A stretch of DNA of 64,000 bases from Neobacillus cucumis (GCF_016107705.1 NZ_JAEHGC010000016.1:1-64000); one strand, 5' to 3'; counted from the first letter of the stretch, positions 52,748 through 61,441 are shown. Notes: generated by a model not told the origin, from the sequence alone. A program made the numbers and translations.

Positions 52748-53041
52748 TTACTCCCAAATATGATCAAGCAGGCCTTCTGCCTGGAGTATTTCCTTTTGCC
52801 GCTTGCCAAGCAGGTCAAAATGGGAATAGCCATCCTTTCGATGATCAATCCATTCCTTTTTCAGTCCGTATTTACTGCCCCACTCTACTAATTTTTCCAA
52901 ATCATTGCAGCCTACTTTGGTAACGGTTTTGTATTCTGGGAAGCGGTCATCAAGCCAATAATGGGTCAAAAAAGCAATTTCACCGCGATCAATTTTCCGT
53001 TTCCACTCATTCAGTTCGTCTCTTCTAATCCCAAACGCCAT
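52748..53041 (-). CDS. yneQ: YneQ-like conserved hypothetical protein
   Basis: The 97-residue protein (MAFGIRRDELNEWKRKI, RGEIAFLTHYWLDDRFP) corresponds to B. subtilis YneQ, in the same order between yneR and yneP. It is charged, soluble and without a recognised catalytic motif. It starts 22 bp after the thioesterase gene on the same strand. Function unknown. Confidence 0.85.
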   Translation of the reverse strand: MAFGIRRDELNEWKRKIDRGEIAFLTHYWLDDRFPEYKTVTKVGCNDLEKLVEWGSKYGLKKEWIDHRKDGYSHFDLLGKRQKEILQAEGLLDHIWE

Positions 53042-53063
53042 CCCTGCTCACCCCAGCTACAGA

Positions 53064-53498
53064 TTACTTTTTCTTAATTTCCTCGTATTTCAAAAACCAT
53101 TCCGGAAATGCCTTCTTAAAAGAAGTTGGCCGGAAATTCTCTTTTTTAACAATGATATGGGTGGTAGTGCCAGTTGCACAAACTTCATCTTCCCCATTTA
53201 CAATCGAATAGCCGTATACGGTTTTAATGCCGTCGTTCAATTCCACCCATGTTTTCACAAAACCCTTATCTCCATAGCGGAGAGGTTTTTTATAGGTACA
53301 TTGAACATCATAAACCGGAGCAAAAAAACCGGCTTCCTCCATAGCAACATAGTTATAGCCAAGGTCTTCAATGATGCCTGTCCGGCCAAGCTCAAAAAAT
53401 TTTAAGTAATTTGCGTGATAGATGACCCCCATGGCATCTGTATCCGCATAGTATAGCTGTATTTCTCTTGTTGAAACAAAATATTGATCCACTTTCAA
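53064..53498 (-). CDS. yneP: Acyl-CoA thioesterase (hotdog fold, YneP-like)
   Basis: The 144-residue 4HBT hotdog protein has the signature YADTDAMGVIYHANYLKFFE, with the catalytic Asp in the DTDAMG segment. Relatives (YbgC/FadM) hydrolyse acyl-CoAs. The start is probably TTG 53498 behind AAAGGAATGG, or GTG 53492. It corresponds to B. subtilis YneP. Confidence 0.85.
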   Translation of the reverse strand: MKVDQYFVSTREIQLYYADTDAMGVIYHANYLKFFELGRTGIIEDLGYNYVAMEEAGFFAPVYDVQCTYKKPLRYGDKGFVKTWVELNDGIKTVYGYSIVNGEDEVCATGTTTHIIVKKENFRPTSFKKAFPEWFLKYEEIKKK

Positions 53499-53507
53499 CC
53501 ATTCCTT

Positions 53508-55817
53508 TTATTTAATTTCTATTTTTTTTAAGGCGACCGTTACATCTTCAGGCGTAATAAAATTGACCTGTTCTGCTAGTTCTTCAACTAATCGTTCCTT
53601 CATCAGCCGTAGTGCCTGAGCTTGAATCATTTCATCTACTAAGTTTGTTGCAAAACGTCCATTACCGTTGAATTTTTTCGCATCTAGAGTATCTTTTAAT
53701 AATTCACGAGCTTCACTTATGATTTGATATTGAAAACCTTCTGCATAGGCTTCCATGATTGCTAATAGTTCTTCCGGTGAATAATCAGGGAAAAGAAAGA
53801 ACTTCTTAAATCTCGACCTTAGTCCTGGATTGCTTTCAAGGAGATGATCCATTTCATTTGGGTAACCTGCCAGAACCACCACAAGATTTTCATTTTGCTT
53901 CGTCATTTCATCCACCAGTGTATCGATGACTTCTTTTCCAAAATCATGGCTAGAATGCCCCAGCAAGGAATAAGCTTCATCAATAAATAGAACTCCCCCT
54001 AATGCTTCTCTGATTTTCTTTTTCGTTTTACCAGCTGTTTGTCCCACGTATCCGGCCACAAAATCTGCCCGGCTGGCAACGATTAAATGGCCTCTTTTTA
54101 AAATGCCGCAATCCCGTAAGAGTTCAGCATAGATTTGCGCTACCGTTGTTTTACCTGTTCCGGGGTTTCCCGTAAAAACCGCATGTAGCTGTATAGGAAC
54201 GGTTGGAAGCTGCTGCTTTCTTCGATATTGCTGCATTTTAACGAAAGAGATGAGGGATTGAATCTCATCTTTTAATGATTCCAGGCCAATTAAACGACCC
54301 AATTTATCATAGGGGGAAATCATATTCTCCGTTTTTTCAATTAAGAAGTCTTCTTTCCCCAGAATCATGAAATGAAAAAATTCCGGAATATTTTCTTTGG
54401 AGCCCTTTTTAAATATCGCATCTAAAACAATGTTGCGGACGGTCCTGGCGTTCCCAAAGGTATCATCTACCCGTTCTTTCTCCAGCCGATGCTGAATTTC
54501 GATTTTGGCGTCTTTAGTCAAAACATAGTCATTCTCATCCGCAATTTTTTCAGCAATCATTACTAACTCTTCATTTGAATAGTTTGGTAAATGGAGAAGA
54601 TTGGATTGTGGAAAGCGGCTGCGTAATCCAGGATTGGCATCTAAAAACGAGCGCATCTCTTCCGGATAGCCGGCTAAAATAACGGCAAATCTTCCGCCAT
54701 ATTCCTGCCCTGTCATAAGCGAAACAAGCGTGTCAATCGCTGTTTGACCATAGTCATTTCCTGCCTGCCCTTCACGTTTCAAGCTATAAGCTTCGTCAAT
54801 AAAAAGCACCCCGCCAATCGCCCGTTCCACAACAGCCCGGACATTTTCTTCCGTTTGTCCAACATAGGAACCTACTAATTGTGCACGGTCCACTTCGATT
54901 ACTTCCTCCCTCGGTAAAACTCCGAGCTCGTGGTAGATTCTAGCAAGTAATCGGGCAATGGTTGTTTTACCGGTTCCGGGATTTCCGGTTAGGACCATAT
55001 TAAGAATTAACTCATCCTTTATGTGAAATCCATGTTCTTTGCGGTGTTTTTGATATTTCAAAAACCGGTAAAAATCATTTACTCGTTTTTTCACCTGTTC
55101 CATGCCAATCATTTCATTTAATTGGTCAAGTGCATTTTTTTCAAGTTTACTTTCATTCGGTTCTATCTCGAGGAAAAATGTCTGCCACCGCTTTTTTAGT
55201 TCTTCTAATGCGGATAATTGGGTTTTTAATTCCTCGTAATAGGTGGATGTATGAAAGACTCCTGTAATCGATTGATCGTATTCTATTGCTGCTTTGTGGA
55301 GGTTTCCCACGATTTTAACGGCTTCTTGAAGATATTCGGAAAGTAATTGGTACTTTTCATAGAGCTCTATGTTATCAATTGATGATGCAATGTCCCTATT
55401 GTTTTCGAGTTCTTTTAGATGCTCATCCGTTTCTTCTAAAAATACTGTGCAAATATGTATATATTCTTCTGCAATTTTCTTTTTAGCTGTCCGATTGTCT
55501 GTTTCTCTGATGGAGGGAAAGGAAAGTGGGGTAAGTAAATGCTCTTTCTTTTTCCATTCAAATTGGATGAAAAATTCTTTTGCTTTTGTATTGGTTGGAT
55601 CCAATTCAAGAGCTTTCTCCATCATGAGGACTGTGAGAGTTTGGTGCTGATTGCGGCCAATCCGTGAAAGAGCAGTAAGGGTAAGCAGTTTTGAAAGAAG
55701 CTGTGGATTGCTTTCCTTTTGTAATGCCTCGATTAGTTGGCTTTCCTCTCCAATATAGCCTTTATCTCTAAGCTCGGTTTCCCAGTTTACCATTTCTTGT
55801 TGAATCACCTTCATCAC
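53508..55817 (-). CDS. Dual AAA-domain ATPase (CbxX/CfxQ, SpoVK-like)
   Basis: The 769-residue protein has an N-terminal helical region (about 1-230) and two CbxX/CfxQ-type AAA domains. Each has GNPGTGKTT Walker A, a VGSYVGQT/VAGYVGQT loop, and VLFIDEAYSL Walker B. SpoVK of B. subtilis has one such domain and acts in spore maturation; this two-domain version is longer. It precedes the yneP-yneQ genes on the same strand. Starts ATG 55814 or GTG 55817 are equivalent in frame. Confidence 0.85.
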   Translation of the reverse strand: MMKVIQQEMVNWETELRDKGYIGEESQLIEALQKESNPQLLSKLLTLTALSRIGRNQHQTLTVLMMEKALELDPTNTKAKEFFIQFEWKKKEHLLTPLSFPSIRETDNRTAKKKIAEEYIHICTVFLEETDEHLKELENNRDIASSIDNIELYEKYQLLSEYLQEAVKIVGNLHKAAIEYDQSITGVFHTSTYYEELKTQLSALEELKKRWQTFFLEIEPNESKLEKNALDQLNEMIGMEQVKKRVNDFYRFLKYQKHRKEHGFHIKDELILNMVLTGNPGTGKTTIARLLARIYHELGVLPREEVIEVDRAQLVGSYVGQTEENVRAVVERAIGGVLFIDEAYSLKREGQAGNDYGQTAIDTLVSLMTGQEYGGRFAVILAGYPEEMRSFLDANPGLRSRFPQSNLLHLPNYSNEELVMIAEKIADENDYVLTKDAKIEIQHRLEKERVDDTFGNARTVRNIVLDAIFKKGSKENIPEFFHFMILGKEDFLIEKTENMISPYDKLGRLIGLESLKDEIQSLISFVKMQQYRRKQQLPTVPIQLHAVFTGNPGTGKTTVAQIYAELLRDCGILKRGHLIVASRADFVAGYVGQTAGKTKKKIREALGGVLFIDEAYSLLGHSSHDFGKEVIDTLVDEMTKQNENLVVVLAGYPNEMDHLLESNPGLRSRFKKFFLFPDYSPEELLAIMEAYAEGFQYQIISEARELLKDTLDAKKFNGNGRFATNLVDEMIQAQALRLMKERLVEELAEQVNFITPEDVTVALKKIEIK

Positions 55818-55879
55818 TTCTTTTTCCTAATTTCCTTTTCTATATTACCATAAGCACTTGTGATTCAGGAAATTGAAAA

Positions 55880-55910
55880 GAAAGACCTGCCGCAAAGGAC
55901 AGGTCTTTCG
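55880..55910. terminator. Terminator of tlp
   Basis: AAAGACCTG (55880-55888) pairs with CAGGTCTTT (55899-55907) with T-rich flanks. Confidence 0.85.
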
Positions 55911-55911
55911 A

Positions 55912-56133
55912 TTATTGATTGATTTCATCTTGAATTTCAGATTTAAATGATTGAATACTTTCACGGCGGCGGTCATTTTTTGCTTCGATTTGCTGGCGTT
56001 GTGTTTCGCTGTCGGTAAATTGTAGGGATTCTTCTGCTTGATGGATATTTTGTTCTGTGTCAGAAATCATCTTTTGTAATTTTTCAGCATTATCGCTGCG
56101 ATCATCTGGTTTTGGCTGGTTGTTATAAGTCAT
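55912..56133 (-). CDS. tlp: Small acid-soluble spore protein Tlp
   Basis: ATG 56133 follows TTGGAGGA; a longer frame starts at 56148. The 73-residue helical protein with PDDRSDNAEKLQKMISDTEQNI matches Tlp. It is next to sspN, as in the B. subtilis sspN-tlp operon, and is expected to be made in the forespore under sigma-G. Confidence 0.92.
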   Translation of the reverse strand: MTYNNQPKPDDRSDNAEKLQKMISDTEQNIHQAEESLQFTDSETQRQQIEAKNDRRRESIQSFKSEIQDEINQ

Positions 56134-56214
56134 TTTAAATTCCTCCAATTAAAGTTGTTCGTGATACAGATATAGTTTGTAACGAAGCGCGAAAAATATC
56201 ACAAAAAATTTAAA

Positions 56215-56256
56215 ACAAAAAAAGACCCGCTGCTAAGTGGTTAGCTACGAGTCTTG
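56215..56256 (-). terminator. Hairpin after sspN
   Basis: An AAGAC/GTCTT outer pair with an inner GCTAA/TTAGC stem spans about 56222-56255, followed on the minus strand by a T-run. It lies between sspN and tlp and may let partial read-through occur. Confidence 0.7.
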
Positions 56257-56262
56257 ATTTCA

Positions 56263-56406
56263 TTATTCGCCTTTTGTTTGGATTACCTGGGCGTGTTTGC
56301 CAGATGTATCCTGCATTTTTTTTCCTTTGTTTCCGCCAAAGCCACGTGATTGTGTACCAATATGGTTAGGAACAAAATGTTCACCTTTTCCATTTGCATT
56401 CGTCAT
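56263..56406 (-). CDS. sspN: Small acid-soluble spore protein N
   Basis: The 47-residue frame (MTNANGKGEHFVPNHIGTQ, FGGNKGKKMQD, VIQTKGE) matches the SspN family. ATG 56406 follows GAGGAGGGAT. The adjacent tlp gene supports the identity. The ribosome site is the right arm of a hairpin (56415-56447). A TGAATA (56479-56474, minus) sits where a sigma-G -35 could, with a poor -10. Confidence 0.88.
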   Translation of the reverse strand: MTNANGKGEHFVPNHIGTQSRGFGGNKGKKMQDTSGKHAQVIQTKGE

Positions 56407-56414
56407 TTGTATCC

Positions 56415-56447
56415 CTCCTCTTTAACAGTTTAACCTGTTTGGAGGAG
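56415..56447 (-). promoter_or_regulatory. Hairpin that would sequester the sspN ribosome site
   Basis: In the minus-strand RNA, CTCCTC (56447-56442) pairs with GAGGAG (56420-56415), and inner AACAG/CTGTT pairs too. The right arm is the sspN Shine-Dalgarno, so the stem would hide it. Confidence 0.5.
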
Positions 56448-56472
56448 TTCATAATTGGTAATGACTGAAAGT

Positions 56473-56604
56473 TTATTCAGCTTTTCCTAGGCGTTTTGCT
56501 TCAATTCGTTCTTCGATTTTTTCCAATGCTGCATGATCTTTCATTAATTGATTTTTATTTTCAGAGACAAGCTCTGCAAATGAGCGTTTTCTTGGTTTTC
56601 TCAT
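56473..56604 (-). CDS. FbpB-family small basic protein
   Basis: The 43-residue frame starts MRKPRKRSFAELVSENK and ends RIEAKRLGKAE, the pattern of the Fur-regulated basic protein (FbpB) family, small helpers in iron-sparing. AAGGAAGGTGAT ribosome site precedes ATG 56604. A good Fur box was not found upstream. It lies next to sspN on the same strand. Confidence 0.72.
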   Translation of the reverse strand: MRKPRKRSFAELVSENKNQLMKDHAALEKIEERIEAKRLGKAE

Positions 56605-56708
56605 GTCTATCACCTTCCTTGCTAACTATTCTATCAGGTATTATGCCCAAAAACCGATGAAATTATTACAACTTTTTGAAAATTTTATTATTTAAACTAG
56701 TTAAAAGA

Positions 56709-56736
56709 AAAACATTGGCTAGTTGGCCAATGTTTT
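56709..56736 (-). terminator. Terminator of yneN
   Basis: AAAACATTGGC (56709-56719) pairs with GCCAATGTTTT (56726-56736), minus-strand T-run. It overlaps the gene's stop. Confidence 0.88.
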
Positions 56737-57268
56737 AATGTAGCTTATTCGCAAATTGTTTCATTTGCGCTAATTCCATTCCACCGGTAAATTTATTTTC
56801 AATGATTCCTTTTCTATTAATAAAATACGTTGTTGGAATTGATAAAATTTGATACGTCTCATTTACATGATCGTCCTCATCTAGAAGAATCGGGAAGGTA
56901 ATTTTATTTTTATTAACAAAACCTTTGACATCTAATTGCGGATCAATATTAACGGCAAGAATGACAAGGTCTTTATCTTTTTCTTTATAGAATTTTTCCA
57001 TCGCAGGCATTTCTGCTTTACAAGGAGGACACCAGGTTGCCCAGAAGTTTAGCATTACTTTCTTTCCTCTTAAATCAGAAAGCTTAATTTTATCTCCTGC
57101 AAGGGTTTTTAATTCAAAATCAGGTGCTTTTGCCCCGACTTTCAGTCCATCTGAAGCAGTTGTTTGTGTTGTTGTGCTTTCGGGTTCTGCCTTTTTATCC
57201 ATCGCTTGAACAATTGCTACCGTTAGCAAAGTGATTAATACGACTGCGGCAATTACTTTTTTAACCAT
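56735..57268 (-). CDS. yneN: Membrane-anchored thiol-disulfide oxidoreductase (YneN/ResA-like)
   Basis: The 177-residue protein has an N-terminal membrane anchor (about 4-22), a Thr-rich linker, and a thioredoxin-like domain with WCPPC (C80, C83) and the cis-proline loop IPTTYF. It belongs to the TlpA/ResA group reducing disulfides outside the membrane. It corresponds to B. subtilis YneN by position near citB. Ribosome site GAAGGAGGT. Confidence 0.9.
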   Translation of the reverse strand: MVKKVIAAVVLITLLTVAIVQAMDKKAEPESTTTQTTASDGLKVGAKAPDFELKTLAGDKIKLSDLRGKKVMLNFWATWCPPCKAEMPAMEKFYKEKDKDLVILAVNIDPQLDVKGFVNKNKITFPILLDEDDHVNETYQILSIPTTYFINRKGIIENKFTGGMELAQMKQFANKLH

Positions 57269-57378
57269 CCCCGAAACCTCCTTCGTCCCAATGTTGTGCT
57301 ATTTCGATTTTACACTATAAACTCTGTTGAAACAAAGATTGGATATGCCAAATCTGTGAACATTTCCTGTTCAAAAGA

Positions 57379-57405
57379 AAAAGCAAGCTCAGGTGGCTTG
57401 CTTTT
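57379..57405 (-). terminator. Terminator of the aldolase gene
   Basis: AAAAGCAAGC (57379-57388) pairs with GCTTGCTTTT (57396-57405), overlapping the aldolase stop codon. Confidence 0.88.
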
Positions 57406-58198
57406 AATCCTGTATTTTTAAAGCTTCTATCACATTTTTCGATACCTTTTCAATAATCAATTTTAAATCATGGTCAGATAATGAGTATTCTACACCCTTG
57501 GATTTTTTTATGGCGTGGGATCCTTCAGGAGCGTCAGAACCAATCGGTGTTTCGCCCATGATTCCCATTGCTATTTTCATTTCAACAAGTCTCTGTACGT
57601 GCTTTTTCGAAAGTTCACGATCACCATTCATTTGTTTACTAATCCAATTGATTTTTGCGCTAAATTCAAGTGATTCCATCAAATAATAGGCATGCTCCAA
57701 ACTTGTTCCCCATGTTAGAGCGCCGTGATTTTCGAGTAGCACCCCTTGATGGGTATGCACATGCTTTTTAACGGCATCTGGGATTTCCTCCGTTGATGGT
57801 GTACCATATTCCGCAATCGGAATCTTCCCTAAGTAAACAACAGATTCGGGCATGATGGCTTGATCAAGCGGGATTCCGGCAATCGCAAACGCTGTTGCAT
57901 AAGGTGGGTGAGCATGAACAACAGAATGAATATCTGGACGTTCTCGATAAACAAGCAGATGCATTTTCATTTCGGAAGTGGGTTTAAAATCTCCTTCAAG
58001 AACATTTCCCTGACCATCGACCTTCACAATCATTTCCGGCGTCATATAACCTTTACTCACCCCGGTAGGTGTAATGAGGAATTCGTTCTCGCTGACACGA
58101 GTGGAAATGTTGCCATCATTGGCGGCAACAAAGCCTTTTTGATAAACCCTTTTTCCGATTTCACATATTTGCTGTTTAAATTTAATTTCCGTAATCAT
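57404..58198 (-). CDS. Class II aldolase (FucA/DrdA-like)
   Basis: The start is set at ATG 58198, the in-frame ATG 58216 lacking a ribosome site. The 264-residue zinc aldolase has the FucA ligand set E76, H95, H97 (HAHPPY) and H158 (ENHGAL). Its C-terminal extension of about 45 residues is longer than in FucA. It is encoded right after mtnA. The pair resembles the B. thuringiensis drdI-drdA genes, which recycle 5-deoxyribose-1-phosphate to DHAP and acetaldehyde. MtnB (dehydratase) is the alternative but is shorter. Confidence 0.8.
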   Translation of the reverse strand: MITEIKFKQQICEIGKRVYQKGFVAANDGNISTRVSENEFLITPTGVSKGYMTPEMIVKVDGQGNVLEGDFKPTSEMKMHLLVYRERPDIHSVVHAHPPYATAFAIAGIPLDQAIMPESVVYLGKIPIAEYGTPSTEEIPDAVKKHVHTHQGVLLENHGALTWGTSLEHAYYLMESLEFSAKINWISKQMNGDRELSKKHVQRLVEMKIAMGIMGETPIGSDAPEGSHAIKKSKGVEYSLSDHDLKLIIEKVSKNVIEALKIQD

Positions 58199-58222
58199 TG
58201 GCACCCTGCCTTCCATTCTTTA

Positions 58223-59269
58223 TCATTGAAAAAGTTTTGGAAGCTCTTCTTCGTAGTTACCTGATAGTATGCCCTTTTCTGTAATAATAGCTGTAACGAA
58301 TTCATGCGGTGTCACATCAAATGCCGGGTTAAATACTTTTACACCCTCTGGAGCAGTTCTTTTACCAAATCCCTCAGTAATTTCAGATGCATCCCTTTCC
58401 TCGATTGGAATATCAGCACCTGTTTTCGTTTCCAAGTCAATGGTTGAAATCGGAGCAGCAACGTAAAAAGGTATATTATGTGCCTTTGCCAGCAGAGCAA
58501 CTCCGTACGTACCAATTTTATTCGCGACATCGCCATTAGCAGCGACACGGTCACAGCCAACGATAACTGCCTGTACCCAGCCTTTTTGCATGACCATTGC
58601 CGCCATATTATCAGTTATTAAGGTTACATCGATTCCCGCCTGCATCAGTTCCCATGCCGTTAAGCGTGCTCCTTGCAGAAGTGGGCGAGTTTCATCGGCG
58701 AATACTTTTATATCCCAGCCTTGTTCTTTTGCTAAATAAAGCGGCGCAAGTGCTGTACCGTACCTTGCAGTGGCAATTCCGCCAGCATTACAGTGAGTAA
58801 GGATGCCCATTCCGTCATGTAAAAGGGTAAGCGCATGCTCGCCGATGGTTCGGCAAACTTCTTCATCTTCGTTTCGAATGAAGTGTGCTTCTTGTTCAAG
58901 CGCTTCTTTTATTTGTGCGACAGTGCGAGCTTTTTCCATTTTAGCTCTCTCATCCATCCGTTTAAGTGCCCAGAATAAATTCACTGCCGTTGGTCTCGAA
59001 GTCGCCAGGTAATCCGATTGCTTTTTAAAAACAGTATAAAAATCATCAAATGAATGATCTGGGGCATCCTTAATTCCAAGCAATAAACCATACGCAGCAG
59101 CAATCCCGATCGCAGGTGCTCCGCGGACCTTTAATTGCTTAATGGCATCCCAGGCATCTTCAATTTTTGTAATCTCTAGAAATTCCGTTACATTAGGAAT
59201 TTTTGTTTGGTCAAGTATTTTCAATACACCATTTTCGAAGAAAACTGATTGTAAAAATGTTTCTGTCAT
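58223..59269 (-). CDS. mtnA: S-methyl-5-thioribose-1-phosphate isomerase (MtnA/DrdI)
   Basis: The 348-residue aldose-ketose isomerase has the catalytic pair C160 (HCNAGGIAT) and D240 ([10 protein letters not shown]) at the same numbers as B. subtilis MtnA, and [13 protein letters not shown] near the N-terminus. GAGGAG precedes ATG. In B. subtilis mtnA is under a SAM riboswitch; none is visible in the 135 bp upstream here. With an aldolase next to it, 5-deoxyribose-phosphate salvage is likely. A kinase or phosphorylase partner is not in the window. Confidence 0.9.
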   Translation of the reverse strand: MTETFLQSVFFENGVLKILDQTKIPNVTEFLEITKIEDAWDAIKQLKVRGAPAIGIAAAYGLLLGIKDAPDHSFDDFYTVFKKQSDYLATSRPTAVNLFWALKRMDERAKMEKARTVAQIKEALEQEAHFIRNEDEEVCRTIGEHALTLLHDGMGILTHCNAGGIATARYGTALAPLYLAKEQGWDIKVFADETRPLLQGARLTAWELMQAGIDVTLITDNMAAMVMQKGWVQAVIVGCDRVAANGDVANKIGTYGVALLAKAHNIPFYVAAPISTIDLETKTGADIPIEERDASEITEGFGKRTAPEGVKVFNPAFDVTPHEFVTAIITEKGILSGNYEEELPKLFQ

Positions 59270-59404
59270 GTTTAACCCATCTCCTCTTTAATCTAAACAA
59301 ATACTCGATTTTAATGAATTATTGCTTCCCTAGTAATTTTATCAATATCTTCGATAGATGCAAGACTTTTCATTATCCTTTTAATTGGTTGAATTGCTAG
59401 AAAA

Positions 59405-61117
59405 TTACCTGATAAGATCCTTTTTTTGAGCTAAAAGCTCTTTGAATTCACGATCCAATTCAATATATTTCGGATGATTTTGATCAAGAAGCGATAATTC
59501 TCCAATTACGGTTGCTAATCGATTCTCAATGACCAATAATTCCTCTTTTTTACTGGCCTTTTCAGTGGTTTTTTCCTTATTCAGATATTCTTCCGGTTTA
59601 ATCTCAAGGCGCTGGATTTTTTGATTTTCAAAAACTAAAAGCTTATCGCATATTTTATTGAGAAAAAAATGATCATGAGACACCGTAATAATAGTCCCAG
59701 TAAACTCCGCTAATGTTTTTTCTAATTGTTCCCTGCTTGGCAAATCAAGATGATTGGTTGGTTCGTCAAGGATAAGAACATCATATTCTTTCATTAGCAT
59801 ATCCACCAATTTCACTCTTGTACGCTCACCTAAACTAAGGGTGGCAATTGGCTTGGTGATGAGCTCCTCTTTTAATCCAAGATTGGCTAATAAGGTTCTG
59901 GCGCGGTAAAGGTCTTTCCGCTCCGTAAGGCCAAATGCTTCAATCGCTGTTTTTTCTTCTGGCAGGTCGTGAACATCCTGACTAAGATAAGCAATTTTAA
60001 TCGAGTCACTTTTCCAAACCGTCCCGTGCGAAGGCGGTTCTTGATCTAAAACCATTCGGATTAATGTAGTTTTCCCACATCCATTTTCGCCAAACAATCC
60101 GATTCGTTCCCCGTGGTTTATATAGAAATTAGTGTCCCGAAACAGGTTCCGATTCTCATAGGTCTTCCCTAAATCCTTTACCTCAATGATTCGTTTCCCT
60201 CTCTTTCCTTCGGATTCAAACTGAAAGCGAACCTTTGCTTCTTCTGCGGGTTTCTCAATTTTATTTTTACTTAATTCATTTTGTAGCCGTTTCATTTTCG
60301 ATTTGAGCTGACTATCACGCTTTTTCGCCTTAACGCGGTGATATTCCTTTAAACCAAAATCCCTTCCCTGCTTTGTTGAATTGCGGTGTGCTTGATCAGA
60401 CCAAGATTTTAATTGGTCTATTTGTAATTCAATTTTTTCCTGCTTCTTCTGCTGAACGGTATATTTATGAAGCTGGTCCTCCGTCCTTTTTTGTTTTTCC
60501 TTACGATATTCACGATAATTTCCGTTGTAAAAATTAAGTTTCTTATTTTCTATTTCAATAATTCGATTTACAGTTTTATCTAAAAAATAACGATCGTGTG
60601 AGATGATTAATACCGGTCCCTGAAATTTTTTCAATTCAGCAACTAACCAATTAATCCCCTTTAAATCTAAATGATTGGTCGGTTCGTCTAGGATTAAAAA
60701 ATCTGGCTTGCTGGACCAAATCAGAGATAGCGCAAGCTTTAACTTCTCACCTCCGCTTAAATTCTCTAACCGGTGCTCCTCCCAATCATAGTCCTTTCCA
60801 AGGCCTAGCTCACTTGTATGTTCGTATAAATCATTTTTTTCCACCAAGGAACTGCCAAAGCTCGAAAATTCATAATCAATGGATTGTGAAAGAAAACCGA
60901 TCTTACAGTCCTTCGCGATTTCAATCGTTCCTTTGTCCGGTTTTAGCCTGCCTAAAATTAAATTTGCTAGTGTAGTCTTTCCTGTCCCGTTATAGCCAAC
61001 TAAACCGATTCTTTCTTCCTTTTTTACCTCGAAATCAACTTGGTCAAATATTTTTCTTGCATCAAAGCTTTTTTCTATTCCTGTTGCCTTTAAAACTGTC
61101 ATGGATTCATTAAACAT
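59405..61117 (-). CDS. ABC-F ATPase (ribosomal-protection, antibiotic-resistance type)
   Basis: ATG 61117 follows GAAGGGAG; an in-frame start at 61177 lies in the leader. The 570-residue protein has two ABC domains (GYNGTGKTTL and GENGCGKTTL), signatures LSGGEKLKL and LSLGERTRV, twin LILDEPTNHLDL and no membrane helix. The long charged linker (SWSDQAHRNSTK, KEYHRVKAKKRDSQ) resembles VmlR/ExpZ/Msr-type linkers that reach into the ribosomal exit tunnel. The drugs involved cannot be read. The leader suggests attenuation control. Confidence 0.87.
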   Translation of the reverse strand: MFNESMTVLKATGIEKSFDARKIFDQVDFEVKKEERIGLVGYNGTGKTTLANLILGRLKPDKGTIEIAKDCKIGFLSQSIDYEFSSFGSSLVEKNDLYEHTSELGLGKDYDWEEHRLENLSGGEKLKLALSLIWSSKPDFLILDEPTNHLDLKGINWLVAELKKFQGPVLIISHDRYFLDKTVNRIIEIENKKLNFYNGNYREYRKEKQKRTEDQLHKYTVQQKKQEKIELQIDQLKSWSDQAHRNSTKQGRDFGLKEYHRVKAKKRDSQLKSKMKRLQNELSKNKIEKPAEEAKVRFQFESEGKRGKRIIEVKDLGKTYENRNLFRDTNFYINHGERIGLFGENGCGKTTLIRMVLDQEPPSHGTVWKSDSIKIAYLSQDVHDLPEEKTAIEAFGLTERKDLYRARTLLANLGLKEELITKPIATLSLGERTRVKLVDMLMKEYDVLILDEPTNHLDLPSREQLEKTLAEFTGTIITVSHDHFFLNKICDKLLVFENQKIQRLEIKPEEYLNKEKTTEKASKKEELLVIENRLATVIGELSLLDQNHPKYIELDREFKELLAQKKDLIR

Positions 61118-61385
61118 AAAAAAACTCCCTTCAATGAACCTGAAGAGAGTTATGTCACATTTATAAGAAGTTCCCAAAAAATGCGCAGAAAAAAACCTTT
61201 TAAGGCATTTAAGGGTAAAATCAAATTATGGACGTAAAAAGGACAGATTAATCCTATTCTTCAGGTTCATCATTTTTCGGTTATTCGAAATATGAGCTGA
61301 ATCATAAGATTAAAACTTCATGCCTCTTTATCATTCCTTTTCGTTTAGTAATACTATATTATGGTATTCTCTTTGAAATTGTCAA
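61118..61385 (-). promoter_or_regulatory. Attenuator-like leader of the ABC-F gene
   Basis: About 240 nt from promoter TTGACA (61385-61380) with an A/T-rich -10 (ATAATA, 61362-61357) to the start. It includes short frames (an 11-codon frame 61305-61270, then a 15-codon frame 61273-61226 overlapping at ATGATGA), an intrinsic terminator (ACCCTT ... AAAGGT with T7, 61216-61189), and a perfect 13-bp inverted repeat (61270-61258 with 61146-61134) whose second arm borders the ribosome site. Confidence 0.55.
61226..61305 (-). other. Candidate leader peptide frames of the ABC-F gene
   Basis: Two overlapping short frames: MIQLIFRITEK (61305-61270) and MMNLKNRINLSFLRP (61273-61226), joined as ATGATGA. 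The second crosses the first arm of the inverted repeat. Neither has a convincing ribosome site, so translation is uncertain. Confidence 0.35.
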
Positions 61386-61397
61386 TTCATTTCTTGT

Positions 61398-61433
61398 AAA
61401 AAACCACCATGCCTGATTGACATGGTGGTTTTA
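61398..61433. terminator. Terminator of citB
   Basis: AAAACCACCATG (61400-61411) pairs perfectly with CATGGTGGTTTT (61421-61432); T-run on the minus strand. Confidence 0.92.
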
Positions 61434-61441
61434 ACATAAGA

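Noticed and set aside
56602..56660. Fur box upstream of the FbpB-like gene
   Set aside because: TGATAGAATAGTTAG-like sequence is present but has too few matches to the 7-1-7 consensus.
59270..59404. SAM riboswitch upstream of mtnA
   Set aside because: The 135-bp gap lacks the conserved S-box core motifs and is too short for riboswitch plus terminator and promoter.
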